Assembly (NCBI GenBank): GCA_030549495.1
Contig: JAUIRK010000404.1
Span: 1-64,000 of the forward strand
Reading direction: 5' to 3'
DNA: 64,000 bases
From: Nectonema munidae
Taxonomy: Eukaryota > Nematomorpha > Nectonematoida > Nectonematidae
Part shown: positions 49,001-57,270 of the stretch, in pieces
Layout of the letters: every line of letters begins with the position of its first letter
How positions within the stretch are numbered: the first letter of the stretch is position 1
Program-made: the position numbers and the translations under genes
The notes under the pieces: generated by a model
Databases searched by the model: none
The model's input: only the letters and a program-made list of their open reading frames with translations
Told to the model about the DNA's origin: nothing

Positions 49001-51732
49001 ATGTGTAATGAAAATAAAGAGAGTGGAAACGAAGTGCGTGTTGTTCCTCAAATATTATATCCTTCGGCATATGATGAAAAACGTCCAAAAGTTGTTTACA
49101 AATTGGAAATTTTTAGACAATTTATAACGATTGATTGACGATTCTAATAGCTAAATGGTGGCTTCGAAAAGGAAAGAACGAGAGTCTATTACATCAGAAA
49201 TAGGAGAAGCGGAACGTATTTTTTCAATTTATGCTATGCAGGATAACAAGAAATACGTTTTCTATTTAACTTCTAAAGCTGAATAACTTATGAAGGCTCA
49301 TCAATTTTTGAAAAAAGAGACCTAAAAATGATTAAGGCCAGCCTTGATTTGGCTGCATATAGCACATAAATGAGTGGGCTTTTTCTGAAATCAACTGCGA
49401 AAGCAGAAAACATAGCTACTGCCCAAACTTCAGTGGTTGCTAAAAAAAACAAAGCTAATAAGTCAAATAAAAGCAACGAGAACTGTTAAATTAGCAGTGT
49501 CGAATGGGAGAAGAGGCGTGTACAATGCGCGGCGTTCTAATGTTGATTGTGTGTAAATAATTGCATTGACATAGAAGAAATGTGAGAAAATGTGGGTGCA
49601 TCAAATGAAAATAAAGGAAAAGAATGTTCTATCATCTTTTTCAAGGAGAAAGATACTGAAGGGAGGAGGATCTTTGAAAAAATTCCACCAGAAAAAGCAA
49701 CTTGGTTGCTTATAAAATGAAAGTTTGTATCATTTGGGTATAGCATGGAAATTTATAAATATTTCTTTTTTTTTTTATTATTTTTTCAATATAAAATTTA
49801 TTTATAAAACAAATTTATAAATATCTTTTTTTCAAAAAAAAAATTTTTTACACATTTGTTTCAAATCGATATTTTTATTTTGTTACTATCAATAAGTTTA
49901 TAATAGTTGTTTAAGTGAATAATATTTGAGGCAACAAGAAATAGAAAATATATTTTTAAGCGGTCAAGTGTAGCATCGGGCAAATAACACATGGCTACGT
50001 GTAATCAAAGCCCTAATCTTCTCTTCTACGATTGGTCTCATTAAAAGAACAGTTGTTAGCATTGCTAAATTAGCTTATGACTAACTTAAAAATGTGCAAA
50101 AAACAAACTAATAAAGAACTAACTTTTTTGAAAAAACATGAAAAAAAAATTATTTTCTAATTTTTAGTTGACAAAGTTTGAATAAATCCACAAAAAAAGA
50201 TGAAAAAACTTTATCTATATAAAAAAAATTTGGAACAATCTTAAGTTATTCAGACACCCTAAATTTTCAATTATTAAAGACGACTTTAGCAGTTCAGAAG
50301 TAAAGGGATGCGTTGATACTAGTTCTGGAAACACTGGTATAGATGAATGATAAATTAAAAAAAATTACTGAATAAAAAATATTCATCTTTGTTTTCAAAT
50401 TAAAAAATGAATTCTAACAGGAATACACGATATATGTAGTACATGTATTTCTGCATATTAAGTACTAGTGCATTTTGAGCAGAGTTCAAAACTTCCTGAA
50501 TACTAAATATATTAATAATGAATATTCAAGAATTCAAGTACTCAGTTGAGAAATTTAGGAAGAGTGAGTGAGAGCTGACACGAGTCAATTTCAACAGAAA
50601 CAACTATGAAACACAAAAAAGTCATCTATGACACAATATGAAGACTGTGATATCTTTTGATTTTGATGTTGTGTTTAACAAATAATAAGTATATGAATGA
50701 ATTCCCCCTCTTAAATAACATCAAATTAGGTAATTATCAGGCGGCTAAAAAAAATTTTTTGCGTTAAAAATTTGGTCTCAATTAAAGAGCAACTTGAAAA
50801 TATAGAATGTTAGCCATTAGAAATTAATTATTACATTTAACAATTATCTAATTAATAATAATATAATATATTTATACAAAGGTCATTCTATAACTAAAAT
50901 ATTCTTTCTCTCTCTCTCTACATGTCTAAAGAAGACGTGAGGAGGCGAAATATCACATCTCCTGATTGAGTATTTGTGTTTCATCAATACAGTTTTTTAG
51001 TTAAACTTGTATAATATGTTCTATCACTAACTAGATTTAAACATTTTATTGAAATCCTTTGAGGCACATAATGGGGCATTCACTGTAAACAAGAAAATAA
51101 AAATAGTGTGCCTTTAGTTCAATAAAATTAATTCAAAAAGAAAGGCAGAGGACTTATTATTTTGAAAAACCAATGCCCAAAAGGGAAAATAAATTTTTGT
51201 TTAACAACCCTTTTCAGGAATAGGTTTTCTAAAATAAATCGTGTGCTTTTCTTTTTCAATGAATTTTTATATACTTAAAGCAGCCGATTTTTATTTCATG
51301 GGATAGTGGTGTCCTATTTTGCCTGAAAGGGTTAACTATTATATTTCATCTATAATAATCTATATATATACACACCATGAGTAAGAGTGATAACTAAAAA
51401 ATAATTTTGAGGCCTGTATGTTAGGTTTTTTTCTAATTCGTAGACCTTCGGCAATTCTAGTTATAGAAAGCTCATTAGTCCTTTTCGTAACGCAAAACAA
51501 CGCAATAAAGGAACAAACGAAAAATTACTCTGGACTGCAAAATTTCAGAAACGCGCTTCCTTGCTTCCATCCTTTTAACATCTTCTTTAACAGTTGCTGG
51601 TCTTTGCTTCGTTTTTATGTATTCAGGATCATCTAAATCAATTTCGTCTATTGTTCGGTGATGGTGGTAGTGATGGATTTGTTCACTTTGGTGAGGTAAA
51701 TCGCCATTGATCGCATCGCTCGTTTCCGTCAT
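24852..51732 (-). CDS. hts: Adducin (hu-li tai shao/ADD1-3 family), 15 coding exons, 750 aa
   Basis: Adducin caps actin filaments and links them to spectrin at the membrane skeleton. Exons in translation order: 51732-51529, 44538-44403, 43927-43785, 43712-43570, 39234-39003, 38934-38836, 35625-35431, 35353-35232, 33516-33390, 31735-31625, 31555-31463, 27601-27509, 27214-26947, 26318-26236, 25055-24852. They sum to 2253 bases and every phase closes. Residues about 110-335 form the class II aldolase-like head (EKILRCKLASLYRL; FGLLYSEVTASSLNKVN; HLH at 230-232; RNHG at 291-294). Then come the neck (YMRMLDEM, GYKTGYPY), QWLNSPN (441-447), GPQSQ (517-521), KNPFD (574-578) and the basic MARCKS-like motif KKKKGFRTPSFLKRSKKK (696-713). 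The exon 13 donor could also be at 26950, one codon shorter. The 34 residues after the basic motif are unusual. No break was seen. Confidence 0.97.
26236..26318 (-). CDS. hts: Adducin coding exon 14 (residues 656-683)
   Basis: It encodes LDYDKSGTLKSTDSGEDATT then EEKSPV, a short Ser/Thr/acidic linker typical of adducin tails, between an AG acceptor at 26319-26320 and a GTAAAT donor. It was identified by phase fit and composition rather than by strict conservation, so it could be alternatively spliced: skipping it would change the frame of the last exon. Confidence 0.82.
26777..26839. mobile_element. Short TTAA-flanked hairpin MITE in adducin intron 13
   Basis: TTAA-CCCTTTCAGGCACAAT begins it and ATGCATGAAAGGG-TTTAAC ends it. 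The centre is a perfect palindrome, GGGTCAC-AA-GTGACCC. It is a 63-bp foldback within the intron between exons 13 and 14. A single related end lies at 51318-51334. Confidence 0.65.
26947..27601 (-). CDS. hts: Adducin coding exons 12-13 (residues 536-656), tail
   Basis: Exon 12 (27601-27509) encodes ISDVGDQIIIVGSASRGIIE, the SKGII block of the tail. Exon 13 (27214-26947) encodes YRKNPFDHVDCADIDEYNKK, the conserved KNPF...ELxEY block, then a low-complexity Asn/Ser-rich stretch. Two overlapping donors (ending at 26947 or 26950) keep the same phase and differ by one codon. Confidence 0.92.
28111..28290 (+). repeat. tRNA-derived SINE copy in adducin intron 11
   Basis: GTGAGTAAGGTTGGTTAGATA and CTCAAGGTCTTGGGTTCGATC form the tRNA-like head with a good B box, followed by CTTTTCTCATCGTTCGATAC. 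The tail diverges from the other copies after about 28210. Confidence 0.7.
28700..29720 (-). pseudogene. LINE remnant: endonuclease and start of reverse transcriptase region, minus strand
   Basis: On the minus strand, PATSMPI resembles the GDINAHN motif of a LINE endonuclease and is followed in another frame by WVSPCTDNRGELIQNLI. SDDIPSTLETPH replaces the usual SDHLPI, and QNLNKSQKANWQSFSSYIET resembles FNFKKANWxxF. Further on SLWKEHINKNWSHKHNIHTC precedes the reverse transcriptase. Stops and frame changes are frequent. An 85-bp piece of the same family is found at 45621-45707. Confidence 0.75.
29721..31104 (+). mobile_element. Fossil reverse-transcribing element (LTR/DIRS-class), broken
   Basis: A GC-richer block in adducin intron 11 has two open stretches (29871-30074 and 30298-30576; Pro/Leu/Ser-rich, gag-like in position). 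Near 30750-30900 a piece with IVPKANKKTRLMVNF resembles the opening of a reverse transcriptase. No long terminal repeats, protease, RNase H or integrase were seen. It is a truncated copy with many breaks, clearly non-functional and old. Assignment to DIRS rather than another LTR-kin family is uncertain. Confidence 0.55.
31105..31352. mobile_element. MITE-like element with iterated AAAGTTGACTTT words
   Basis: It begins TTAGGTCAGGCCTAA and ends ACTGCCCTAA (complement TTAGGGCAG), with repeated AAAAGTTGACTTT and GTTGACC in between. It abuts the fossil retroelement and lies 110 bases downstream of adducin exon 11. Confidence 0.5.
31463..31735 (-). CDS. hts: Adducin coding exons 10-11 (residues 468-535)
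   Basis: Exon 10 (31735-31625) encodes WVLEENESKS and KQFIPIGTTKTEFKEVQKA, the counterpart of the QFVPxxTNPxE block. Exon 11 (31555-31463) encodes IKANRRGEKMTPGPQSQ and ISLNEASKLQ, matching the conserved AGPQS block and the following EASRL. Both are in phase 0 and the intron between them is 69 bases. Confidence 0.94.
32092..32174. mobile_element. TTAA-flanked MITE, 83 bp, in adducin intron 9
   Basis: TTAA-CCCGTTAACGACC at the left and GGTCGATAACCGG-TTAA at the right. The inside carries AATCAGACGATTTTATTTTT and GACATATGTCGAC. The TTAA duplication and short inverted ends suggest mobilisation by a piggyBac-type transposase. Confidence 0.8.
33390..33516 (-). CDS. hts: Adducin coding exon 9 (residues 425-467)
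   Basis: It encodes a basic helical stretch (YKKRVEKK) followed by QWLNSPNTYMRVEVMEEG and DPKKFTK. This aligns with RWLNSPNVYQKVEVLETG of Drosophila Hts. Borders are AG at 33517-33518 and a GTGCCG donor. Confidence 0.94.
33631..33660. repeat. Homopolymer: 25 consecutive G, then TGGGG
   Basis: The uninterrupted G run at 33631-33655 lies in adducin intron 8. On the transcribed (minus) strand it reads as C25. Such a run is prone to slippage and could fold as a G-quadruplex on the plus strand. Confidence 0.95.
33809..33934. mobile_element. TTAA-type MITE in adducin intron 8
   Basis: TTAA-CCCGTTAACGACCAG at the left and GGGCGTTAACGGG-TTAC at the right; the right duplication has one substitution. 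The inside is nearly identical to 41777-41902 (ATATCTAATGTAAAGCAGAA, AAACGCAGACGATTTTATTT). Confidence 0.82.
34080..34199. mobile_element. TTAA-flanked MITE, CCCTTTGA variant, in adducin intron 8
   Basis: TTAA-CCCTTTGAGAACC at the left and TCTTCAAAGGG-TTAA at the right; the core is a palindrome around GCAGACGAATCGTCT. It belongs to the TCGTCTGC group with different termini. Confidence 0.78.
35232..35625 (-). CDS. hts: Adducin coding exons 7-8 (residues 320-425), head-neck junction
   Basis: Exon 7 (35625-35431) encodes LDNLVLVGKE, a Ser/Asn-rich linker and GLGELFFEGYMRMLDEM, matching the FEALMRMLDN block of other adducins. Exon 8 (35353-35232) encodes GYKTGYPYKNYDYRQERSKK and VEYPPASISRDEDWEE. 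The intron between them is 77 bases. Confidence 0.94.
36332..36965 (-). pseudogene. LINE reverse transcriptase C-terminal relic, minus strand, in adducin intron 6
   Basis: On the minus strand the pieces GEVIDQIGNVSNSVGHRIKL, AWKKFKSLSSALCDK, GYLYKSCIRSSLVYSSQSWA and NTTETKMLRIICKSNWEEKR precede RLRWFGHVNKRPVEESI and GRAKVTWKDVV. This is the standard order at the end of many LINE reverse transcriptases (YGSExW, KMLR, RxLRWxGHVxR, GRPxxTW). The last 96 residues are one open frame (36332-36622); upstream has at least one stop. The catalytic YADD region is absent, so this is 5'-truncated. About 60 bases of likely 3' tail follow to 36270. Confidence 0.85.
37000..38835. other. Part of adducin intron 6; nothing recognised
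   Basis: AT-rich intron sequence without conserved protein pieces or clear repeat ends. Confidence 0.5.
38836..39234 (-). CDS. hts: Adducin coding exons 5-6 (residues 209-319), core of the aldolase-like head
   Basis: Exon 5 (39234-39003) encodes AGFVIHGAIHGARPDLKCII followed by HLHLPE and FKSGLLPMSQEALICGEISY, ending at LGPKNK. Exon 6 (38934-38836) encodes VFLLRNHGILACGSTIEEAF. In true class II aldolases the HxH and NHG histidines bind metal. Adducins keep the fold without known catalysis, and these residues are present here too. The intron between the two is 68 bases. Confidence 0.96.
39445..39563. mobile_element. TTAA-flanked MITE in adducin intron 4
   Basis: TTAA-CCGGATATCGACCACAG begins it; ATTCTGTTCGTTCGGA-TTAA ends it. 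The inside has GTCGACTTTACAAAAATG, AATCGTCTGCGTTTATTAAT and GATATCGTCTGATTATTCTG in inverse order to the 33809 copy. Confidence 0.78.
40254..40395. repeat. GGATGCGGATAT-word element, copy 2, in adducin intron 4
   Basis: CTAGAGATGTATTTTGAGTG begins it; GTATCCGCGGATGCGGATAT, GACATCCCAGCGGGTGGG and AACGGATGCGCATATCATAA follow. Partial copy of the 5948-6237 family. Confidence 0.6.
41777..41902. mobile_element. TTAA-flanked MITE, best-preserved copy, in adducin intron 4
   Basis: TTAA-CCCGTTAACGACCAG to GGGCGTTAACGGG-TTAA: both TTAA copies and both 10-bp inverted ends (CCCGTTAACG) are perfect. The 126-bp element is non-coding. A piggyBac relic that could represent the matching transposase lineage lies at 46502. 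Confidence 0.85.
43570..44538 (-). CDS. hts: Adducin coding exons 2-4 (residues 69-209)
   Basis: Exon 2 (44538-44403) encodes HELEELIFGQIKAGIHSPSL, matching the segment before the adducin head. Exon 3 (43927-43785) encodes PINDIKSGDPHYSK and EKILRCKLASLYRLVEMMEW up to IYNHIS. Exon 4 (43712-43570) encodes VRISQQEEMFLLNPFGLLYS and the SSLNKVNMQGDIVEQGSTNF stretch. The two short introns are 475 and 72 bases. The phases are 1, 0 and 2. Confidence 0.95.
44957..45105 (+). repeat. tRNA-derived SINE, best copy, in adducin intron 1
   Basis: GGAGTAGGGTTGATTAGATG begins the tRNA-like head and CTTGGGTTCGATCCCGCATC contains a consensus B box. The body GATACAAGCGGCGCAATTG and CTCGATGAAAACACCCTATG is shared with three other loci in the window. 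The cloverleaf is incomplete, so it is not a tRNA gene. Confidence 0.75.
45526..45898. mobile_element. Inverted-end element, 373 bp, 9-bp target duplication, carrying a LINE scrap
   Basis: The left end GGTCAGACTAAACACCCC and the complement of the right end (GGTCAGACAACCCC) match, and the match continues through AAATAATTYTAAAGCAYTA. The flanks TGCAATCAT (45517-45525) and TGCAATCAC (45899-45907) form an 8/9 target duplication, as for Mutator-like elements. The interior is built from GTGTTTTGGGGTG words and holds an 85-bp LINE piece at 45621-45707. No transposase is encoded. Confidence 0.75.
45621..45707 (+). repeat. LINE fragment captured inside the 45526-45898 element
   Basis: ACATCAGAACCGACCGAAAC and GCGGCGGCTTAATAACATAA, then ATAGAACATCAAATCTTTCA, match the complement of 29617-29700 with few differences. 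This piece codes for part of the endonuclease in the larger LINE relic. Confidence 0.82.
46502..47206 (+). pseudogene. piggyBac transposase relic (PGBD-like)
   Basis: The 234-residue frame has an acidic N-terminal stretch (VVIPDDDFLDDMTNDL). TETLRYAKETKNNNSFLFDD and FSGFHKFPRLRIRFQDI follow, like the ETNxYAxQ and GxxxxPxxxxYW blocks of the family. The catalytic-site region YSIDEQMIPYTGRHSAKQTI contains the conserved DEQM Asp. The frame stops soon after. In another frame a further piece, MIDSLPTKSVVTFD (about 47230-47275), matches the DSLP...FDNF block, so the gene is frameshifted and stopped. It sits in adducin intron 1 on the opposite strand. Confidence 0.88.
48430..48960 (+). pseudogene. 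hAT-like transposase relic, ZMYM/DUF4371 type
   Basis: IPISDCRGRPMLIPQICLGD followed by YIPCTADSLNLA corresponds to the DxRGQxYDNAxNMxG...YVPCxAHSLNL block of TTF/DUF4371-type hAT proteins. Downstream, RICDKRWLPYFDVI resembles LKxLCDTRWxxRxDAV, and HNFLTILWNDLLERLNKVNK resembles the LxLWxxILxRxNxxSK helix. Catalytic residues are largely replaced and several stops intervene. The remains may extend from about 48060 to 49140. Confidence 0.7.
49141..51417. other. Part of adducin intron 1; no gene recognised
   Basis: Poly(A)- and poly(T)-rich stretches, a short (CT)n run near 50909-50920, and scraps that may continue the hAT relic up to about 49750. A lone MITE end, GCCTGAAAGGGTTAA, lies at 51318-51334. 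Confidence 0.45.
51529..51732 (-). CDS. hts: Adducin coding exon 1 (residues 1-68)
   Basis: It starts at the only plausible ATG and encodes a His-rich stretch (HHYHHHR) followed by the conserved DLDDPEYIK and KRMEARKRVSEILQS, which align with the adducin N-terminus. It ends in phase 0 at a GTAATT donor. A CTTAG acceptor-like site at 51753-51754 suggests that translation begins 20 bases into an exon whose 5' UTR continues in an upstream exon. Confidence 0.93.
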
Positions 51733-51823
51733 TTACAAATTAATTTATTTAACTAAGATACAAAATTCTTATTATAGACAAAGATAGAGAACAGTTAGTT
51801 TGTAGGGTTAGATTATTATATTT

Positions 51824-51841
51824 CCCCCCCCCCCCCCCCCC
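51824..51841. repeat. Homopolymer of 18 C
   Basis: TTTC18ATG, 91 bases upstream of the adducin start codon on the opposite strand (G18 in transcript sense). Confidence 0.95.
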
Positions 51842-51924
51842 ATGTAATTTCAGGAGAGCATATCGCCCTCACAATAATTTTCAATTTTCTCACTTATATA
51901 TTGTTTTTTATAGTATTTAGGTAC

Positions 51925-52445
51925 CTGGTCAAAACGTCCGAAGCCAAAAGGTCCAAAAATTAGATTAACAGTATCTGAACCCTAAAAAACATTTTTTTTC
52001 GAGAATCAAAATTGTTGAAGAAAAAAACTGAAAAATTGAGCACAAAACTTTTTTTATTTAAAAAAATTCTATTTCTAGTTTTTTAGTTTAAAACTTTACA
52101 CATTCTAGATTTAAATGAAAAATGCACGATAATCAAGCGTGTCTTTTTACTGGAATAGAAAAAATCTCATTCCAATCTCTTAAAATCCATTCAAATCGTG
52201 TAGTTTTTCCTTTGATTTTTGATAGAAAGTCTAATTTTCAAAGTCTTGCAAATTCGTCTAATTAGTATAACTTTTTCCGAGACTTTTTTCCAAAATTATG
52301 TCATATATTTTAAAATCATAATCTTCAGAACTGTTTAATTTTAAAATAGAAATTTTTTAGCCAAATTCATTATAATCCAAAAAAAATTGGTTTCGGACGT
52401 TTTGGTTTCGGGCGTTTTGGATTTCGGACGTTTTGACTATGAAAC
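51925..52445. mobile_element. Inverted-end element with iterated AAACGTCCGAAA words, copy 1
   Basis: It begins CCTGGTCAAAACGTCCGAAG and ends TTTCGGACGTTTTGACTATG. The right end repeats GGTTTCGGACGTTTT three times with changes. The middle (CAGTATCTGAACCCTAAAAA, CAATCTCTTAAAATCCATTC) matches 57704-58865 closely. No coding capacity. Confidence 0.8.
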
Positions 52446-52847
52446 ATTTAAAAGATATCGTTGTCTTGTGCATAAATTTTTCACATTACTTTCCTTGTTT
52501 TAAGGTTATGACTTAGAATGAAAATGAAAATCTTTTTTTCGGTAATTTCCACTTTATTGATAAAATAATGCAAATTTGAGTTATATTTGATCAGAAGGAG
52601 TAATGTAGACAGTAATTTGAACAAGAGCCCATAAATTTTTAGCGGGTAAATATTTTTTATAGTACGTAACTATATTATAATTTCTTTTAACTTTAATCAT
52701 TGTTTTAATTTGTAGGAATAAAGAGTTTTGCCCCCTCCCTATACTTGAAGTGGGAAGACGGGAATTACAGTAATCGAAAGAGTAAATTGATGTAATACGA
52801 TACATATGTTAGGAAAAATGCCCTTATTATATTTGCTAAAAATTAAC

Positions 52848-53262
52848 AATCAAGTCTTTTTTCCAGAAATCAAATAATAGCATCTTTATTCTTAGACATT
52901 CATTTTATTCAATGTTTTAGTTTTTTTTATCAAGCTTCTTAGAATAGTTGGCAGTGCTTTCACACTTTCCTTTAAATGTTTGTTAATAAAACTTAGTATA
53001 AATTTATTTAAATTTAAGCTTTGTAGAATATTTCTTGCAAAAATTTAAAACCTTCAATTTCTATTTAAAAGGGTCAACTTTAAATTCACGGCTACATACC
53101 TGTCAATTCATAGACCCATGTCCTAAACATATTTTCAAATGATTTACTTTACCAACTGAATATATATGAAGGTAGAATATGAAGATTACATAAGATGGAT
53201 TCTTTGTTTTTCTGTCTAGCTTCGTAACATTTCGTCGCAAAAAATATTAAAATTTTGAGGGG
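52848..53262 (-). repeat. Dispersed repeat of unknown class, copy 2 (inverted relative to 20763-21242)
   Basis: The complement aligns over more than 350 bases with 20763-21242 with small gaps. It is bordered by GGGCACGCCACTGC in plus orientation at about 53298-53311. Confidence 0.85.
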
Positions 53263-53464
53263 CGGTAAAACATCTAACTCCGGCTGCATTAAAAATGGGC
53301 ACGCCACTGCTAAATCCTACATCTGGCTTTCACTAAAGAACAGAAGATGCCAACAAAAATGAAACTTTTTTCCCATTATTAAATTAATATTAAAAAAATA
53401 CGACTGAGAAACCTAAATTTTCTTCGCCAACTCCTGACACCGACTCGGACTTCACAACCCTTGT

Positions 53465-53590
53465 TTAACCGGTTGTTGACCACAGACGACATTACAAAAA
53501 TAAATCGTCTGCGTTTATCAATGCTCTTAAATACAAATCTGCTGCTTTACATTAGATATCGTCTGATTATTCTGGTCGATAACGGATTAA
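53465..53590. mobile_element. TTAA-flanked MITE upstream of the adducin coding region
   Basis: TTAA-CCGGTTGTTGACCACAG to ATTCTGGTCGATAACGGA-TTAA. The inside carries AAATCGTCTGCGTTTATCAA and TACATTAGATATCGTCTGAT, inverse orientation to 41777-41902. Confidence 0.8.
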
Positions 53591-53599
53591 AGTAGTGAT

Positions 53600-55470
53600 G
53601 TGAGGATTAATCAGAATGCCAATCGGGAATGAATAAATTAACTTTAAATTTTATTTAACTCGATCTAGTGATCGAACCACATAGAATAATTGAAATAAAT
53701 ATTTTACTTTACACATAAGACAATTAAGAATTGACATCGGAATTTAACGTTTAAACACCGTTAATACTAAAAATGCAAAGAAGGCCCTGATCATAAAAAT
53801 AATATTCATAAGATATAAATTTCAAAACGTATTCCAAATTTGGAGTACAAAAGTTCAAGATCCTAAATCATTAATGCAAAGTATTTTTGCAAATTTTAAA
53901 GGTAGATATTTAGATGCACAGTACAACCACGCGCATCCTAATATTCCAGTTTGCGATCAACCGATCCTAACGGAACCTCCTGACTTTTTAATGGGATTAC
54001 AAAGTTATATTGTAATTCTCTGAGATCTTAACAAAACAAAACATGAGCTTTTATTTTTCAATCTTAGCATATTTTAAGACATGTGCGATAATTACTATTT
54101 TCGTACATGTATTTTTTAGTTTTGTTTTCATAAATTATTTTTTAATATTTATTCACCTTTCATAAACCCATTAAGCAGATGAAAGCTTACTTTCAATGGA
54201 AAAAAATAGGAATTACTATTGTCTCTTTATTTGCTCCTTACAGTATTATAACAAACAAGACAAGTTTTTGAGAAACAAAACACATTAAAACCAAAATATC
54301 TGCAGCAAGCCGCCAAAATGGTGTAATTCAAAGACGCAAAAGCAAACACTTCACTCAAATAACGTTGAAAATCTATCGAATTTGGGTTAGTAAATGTTAG
54401 AATTCAAAACTCTGGATAACAATCAAAGTACCTGCATTTCCCTTTTTTCATGTAGCCAAACAAATAGCTCGTCCCCAAACTTGTTCGTATATGTATACAC
54501 ATTTTTGCAACTTTTATTTAAAGCGAGTTTTTTAAACATTTTTTTTATTTTTAAAAGCAATCTAAACAACTTACTTTTCACCTTTTACTAATAGTTTTGA
54601 CTGCCTGCACGCAGTGAAACGGGAAAAAAAGAATAAACGCCGAATTGGATAATAAATTCATAAAATACACGCTTTGCTTCAATATTGAAGCGCGCAAAAA
54701 ATATCGTTGTGATTAATTTCCAAATTCATCAACAAAGAATAATACATTGCAAAAAAAAGTTGCAAAAACACCAGGCGTGTGCGGTTTTTAATATCAAGCA
54801 TACATATATAATACATGCATTATGCATACAATATATTTTATGAATTTATTCGCATATACATAATAAAATAAAGAGAGAGAGGAGAATAGAATGGAATCGA
54901 ATCGTAGTTCTCCTCCATCCTCAGTAATAACAACAATAATATATAATAATAATAATAATCAATGAAAGAGTAAAACTTAAAAACAAAAATTGAATTAATT
55001 TCACTCATACGCACATGTACATCGTATACATGGTACACAAAAGTAAAAGTAGTATACTACTACATCACTCACGCATAGCATCTAGCGTGAACAAGGCAGC
55101 AGTAGCAGCAGCAGCAGCGAATGATAAAAGCTCTATAACATTTATCGATTCGGATTGATCAGAAGAAATGTGAAAATCTATGAAAAAAGTAGTGATAGTT
55201 GCGAGAAAAGATAGAGAAGTTGTATATGTTCTAACAGGAATAAGAGGGAGCCAACAGCCAGCCTCCTCTCTCTCCTCTTTTTACAAGATAGCAATAAATT
55301 ATACGTGAGTATATTTTAAATGAAAAATGATGTTGACGAAAAGTGAGGTTGTGGTGGTGATGAAAATGATGATGAATTAATTTATCGACAAAAAAGTGCG
55401 AGACACGACAATCACGAAACATTCGTAGACAATAAATAATACACATACATCATCGATTTTAAAAGGTCTT
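53600..55470. other. Upstream of adducin; microsatellites, no gene recognised
   Basis: Contains (ATA/AAT)n at about 54937-54958, GAGAGAGAG at 54872-54880 and a CAG-rich run at 55098-55117. It is somewhat richer in GC than the flanks around 55060-55450. It could hold an untranslated adducin exon, but no boundary can be defended. Confidence 0.4.
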
Positions 55471-56489
55471 GTGTAGCTGATAGCCTGGATGATATTTTGT
55501 ACCCAAGATTTAGGAGGTAGTAAACGGAGAAGGTCATTTCGTACCAGAGACATGTGTACCTAGTTTTGGACGATGAACGCTTTTTATTTGAGTACTGAAA
55601 AATGCTTCTAGATGCCGTGTCTTTGAGAAGGAGGAGTTTCTTAATTCTAAGAGTAGATTAGTAGTACGAGTGTATTTCAATATATTTAAACGTGGATATC
55701 AATATAATGTTATGATAGTAGTGGTATCAGATTTTTAAATCAGTAAAGCGGGACCGACAAATATCAGTTCATTAATTCATGAAACTAAAAAAACAATTTT
55801 TATGCTAAAAAATGAAAGATGATTTGCAGAACACTTTTCGAGTTTTAAAATTAGTGAATGAAAAACGGTGATAAGTGTAAGTAAAAGCCTCGACAACCCC
55901 CCAAAACAGGACATATGTCAACTAAATTCTATAGTCTTTAATTTATTCAGTGAATATATTTTAAAAGATATTCACAAAATTTTCCTGCTAAGTCATCAAA
56001 TTTATATTTTTTGAATGATTTGACTAGAAAGCATAAGATTATTTAAATAAATAAATTAGCATAAATTATATTCTTACAAGGAGGGCTATCTTCAACTATT
56101 TTTTGCTATTTGGACAGTTTTCAAAACGGTCGATTTGACACGAAATGATAGTGATCAATTTGACTTGAAGGATAAGAGTCATCATACAAAAATACATTAT
56201 TTCTTTTTTTTTGAAAAAAAAAATTAAACTACCAAATTAAACGGAAAATCCGTTTGAAACCAGAAAAGATGTGACTATTTTACAGGAAAACAAGAATATA
56301 ATAATTTCTGATTTTATTCCAGAATTTCAGGAGTAGTTCGATTCGATAAGATCGATAAATTAGGAATCTTGTATATCTGTTTTTTATGCATGTGAAACAA
56401 CAAGTGTTAAATTTAACATATTCTTAGAAAAATATGTAAGATAATAATTGGAAAAAAGCGTAAATACAAGAAAAAATCTTAAATTTTTA

Positions 56490-56612
56490 AATATTTTTTA
56501 TAGATTCAAGTTTCAGACGTTGTTGTATCTGGTATCGGGTGTTTTGGTTTCAGACACGTTATTGTATCGGGTATCGGGGGTTTTAGTTTTCCGGTGTTTT
56601 GACTCGAATTCA
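56490..56612. repeat. Partial element of the AAACGTCCGAAA-word family
   Basis: CAGACGTTGTTGTATC, TCGGGTGTTTTGGTTTCAGA and CGGTGTTTTGACTC resemble the right end of 51925-52445 (TTTCGGACGTTTTGACT). The left end is not found. Confidence 0.4.
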
Positions 56613-57130
56613 GTCTTAATGTTGTTAATTTTGTCTTTCACAAACTTAAAGTACCTCTCTTCCAAATATATTCATTACAATTGTCGCCCTTTATTTTTAC
56701 AGCCAGCTAATCATATGTAGTTTTAATAAAGTAAATGAAACTAAATTAGTGGGGTCGCGGTCATATTTTGAGAAATATAATTGGAGTCGCCTAAAAAAAA
56801 GGTTGGGAACGACTGCTATAAACCCATAAGAGGAATTCCAGTTCTCTAAAGATCAAGACAGAATTATGTCCAAGAAAAGTTTCGAAAAGTGTAAATGAAA
56901 AATTGATATTAGTTTATGAAAAATTTTTTAACTCAACTCTAAGTAGAGGCGTAACCAGAATGGATAGACATGTCAATTTTTGGCCCTTTTCATTCAAATT
57001 CCCGACTAGTCCACTGACCCTAAGCCATCCCTTAATTTATTAATATACCTTTACATACAAAACTCTTTTGTTTGTTTCAAATTTTCGTCATATTGTGCGA
57101 TATCAAAATATTCAGAGGCCGAATTGTCTT

Positions 57131-57270
57131 ATAACCCTTTCATTACCAGAAAAATCAGACGATATTTATTAAAAAGCAGAAGCTTCATATACAAAACTAT
57201 TTGAAAAGGCAGACCAAGGTAAAATTGTTTATGTATCATATATGATACATAGGTCACGAAAGGGATTTAA
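57131..57270. mobile_element. TTAA-type MITE, CCCTTTCATTACC variant
   Basis: ATAA-CCCTTTCATTACC at the left (left duplication changed by one base) and GGTCACGAAAGGGA-TTTAA at the right. The inside has ATCAGACGATATTTATTAAA and AAAGCAGAAGC like the other members, plus ATGTATCATATATGATACAT. Confidence 0.65.
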
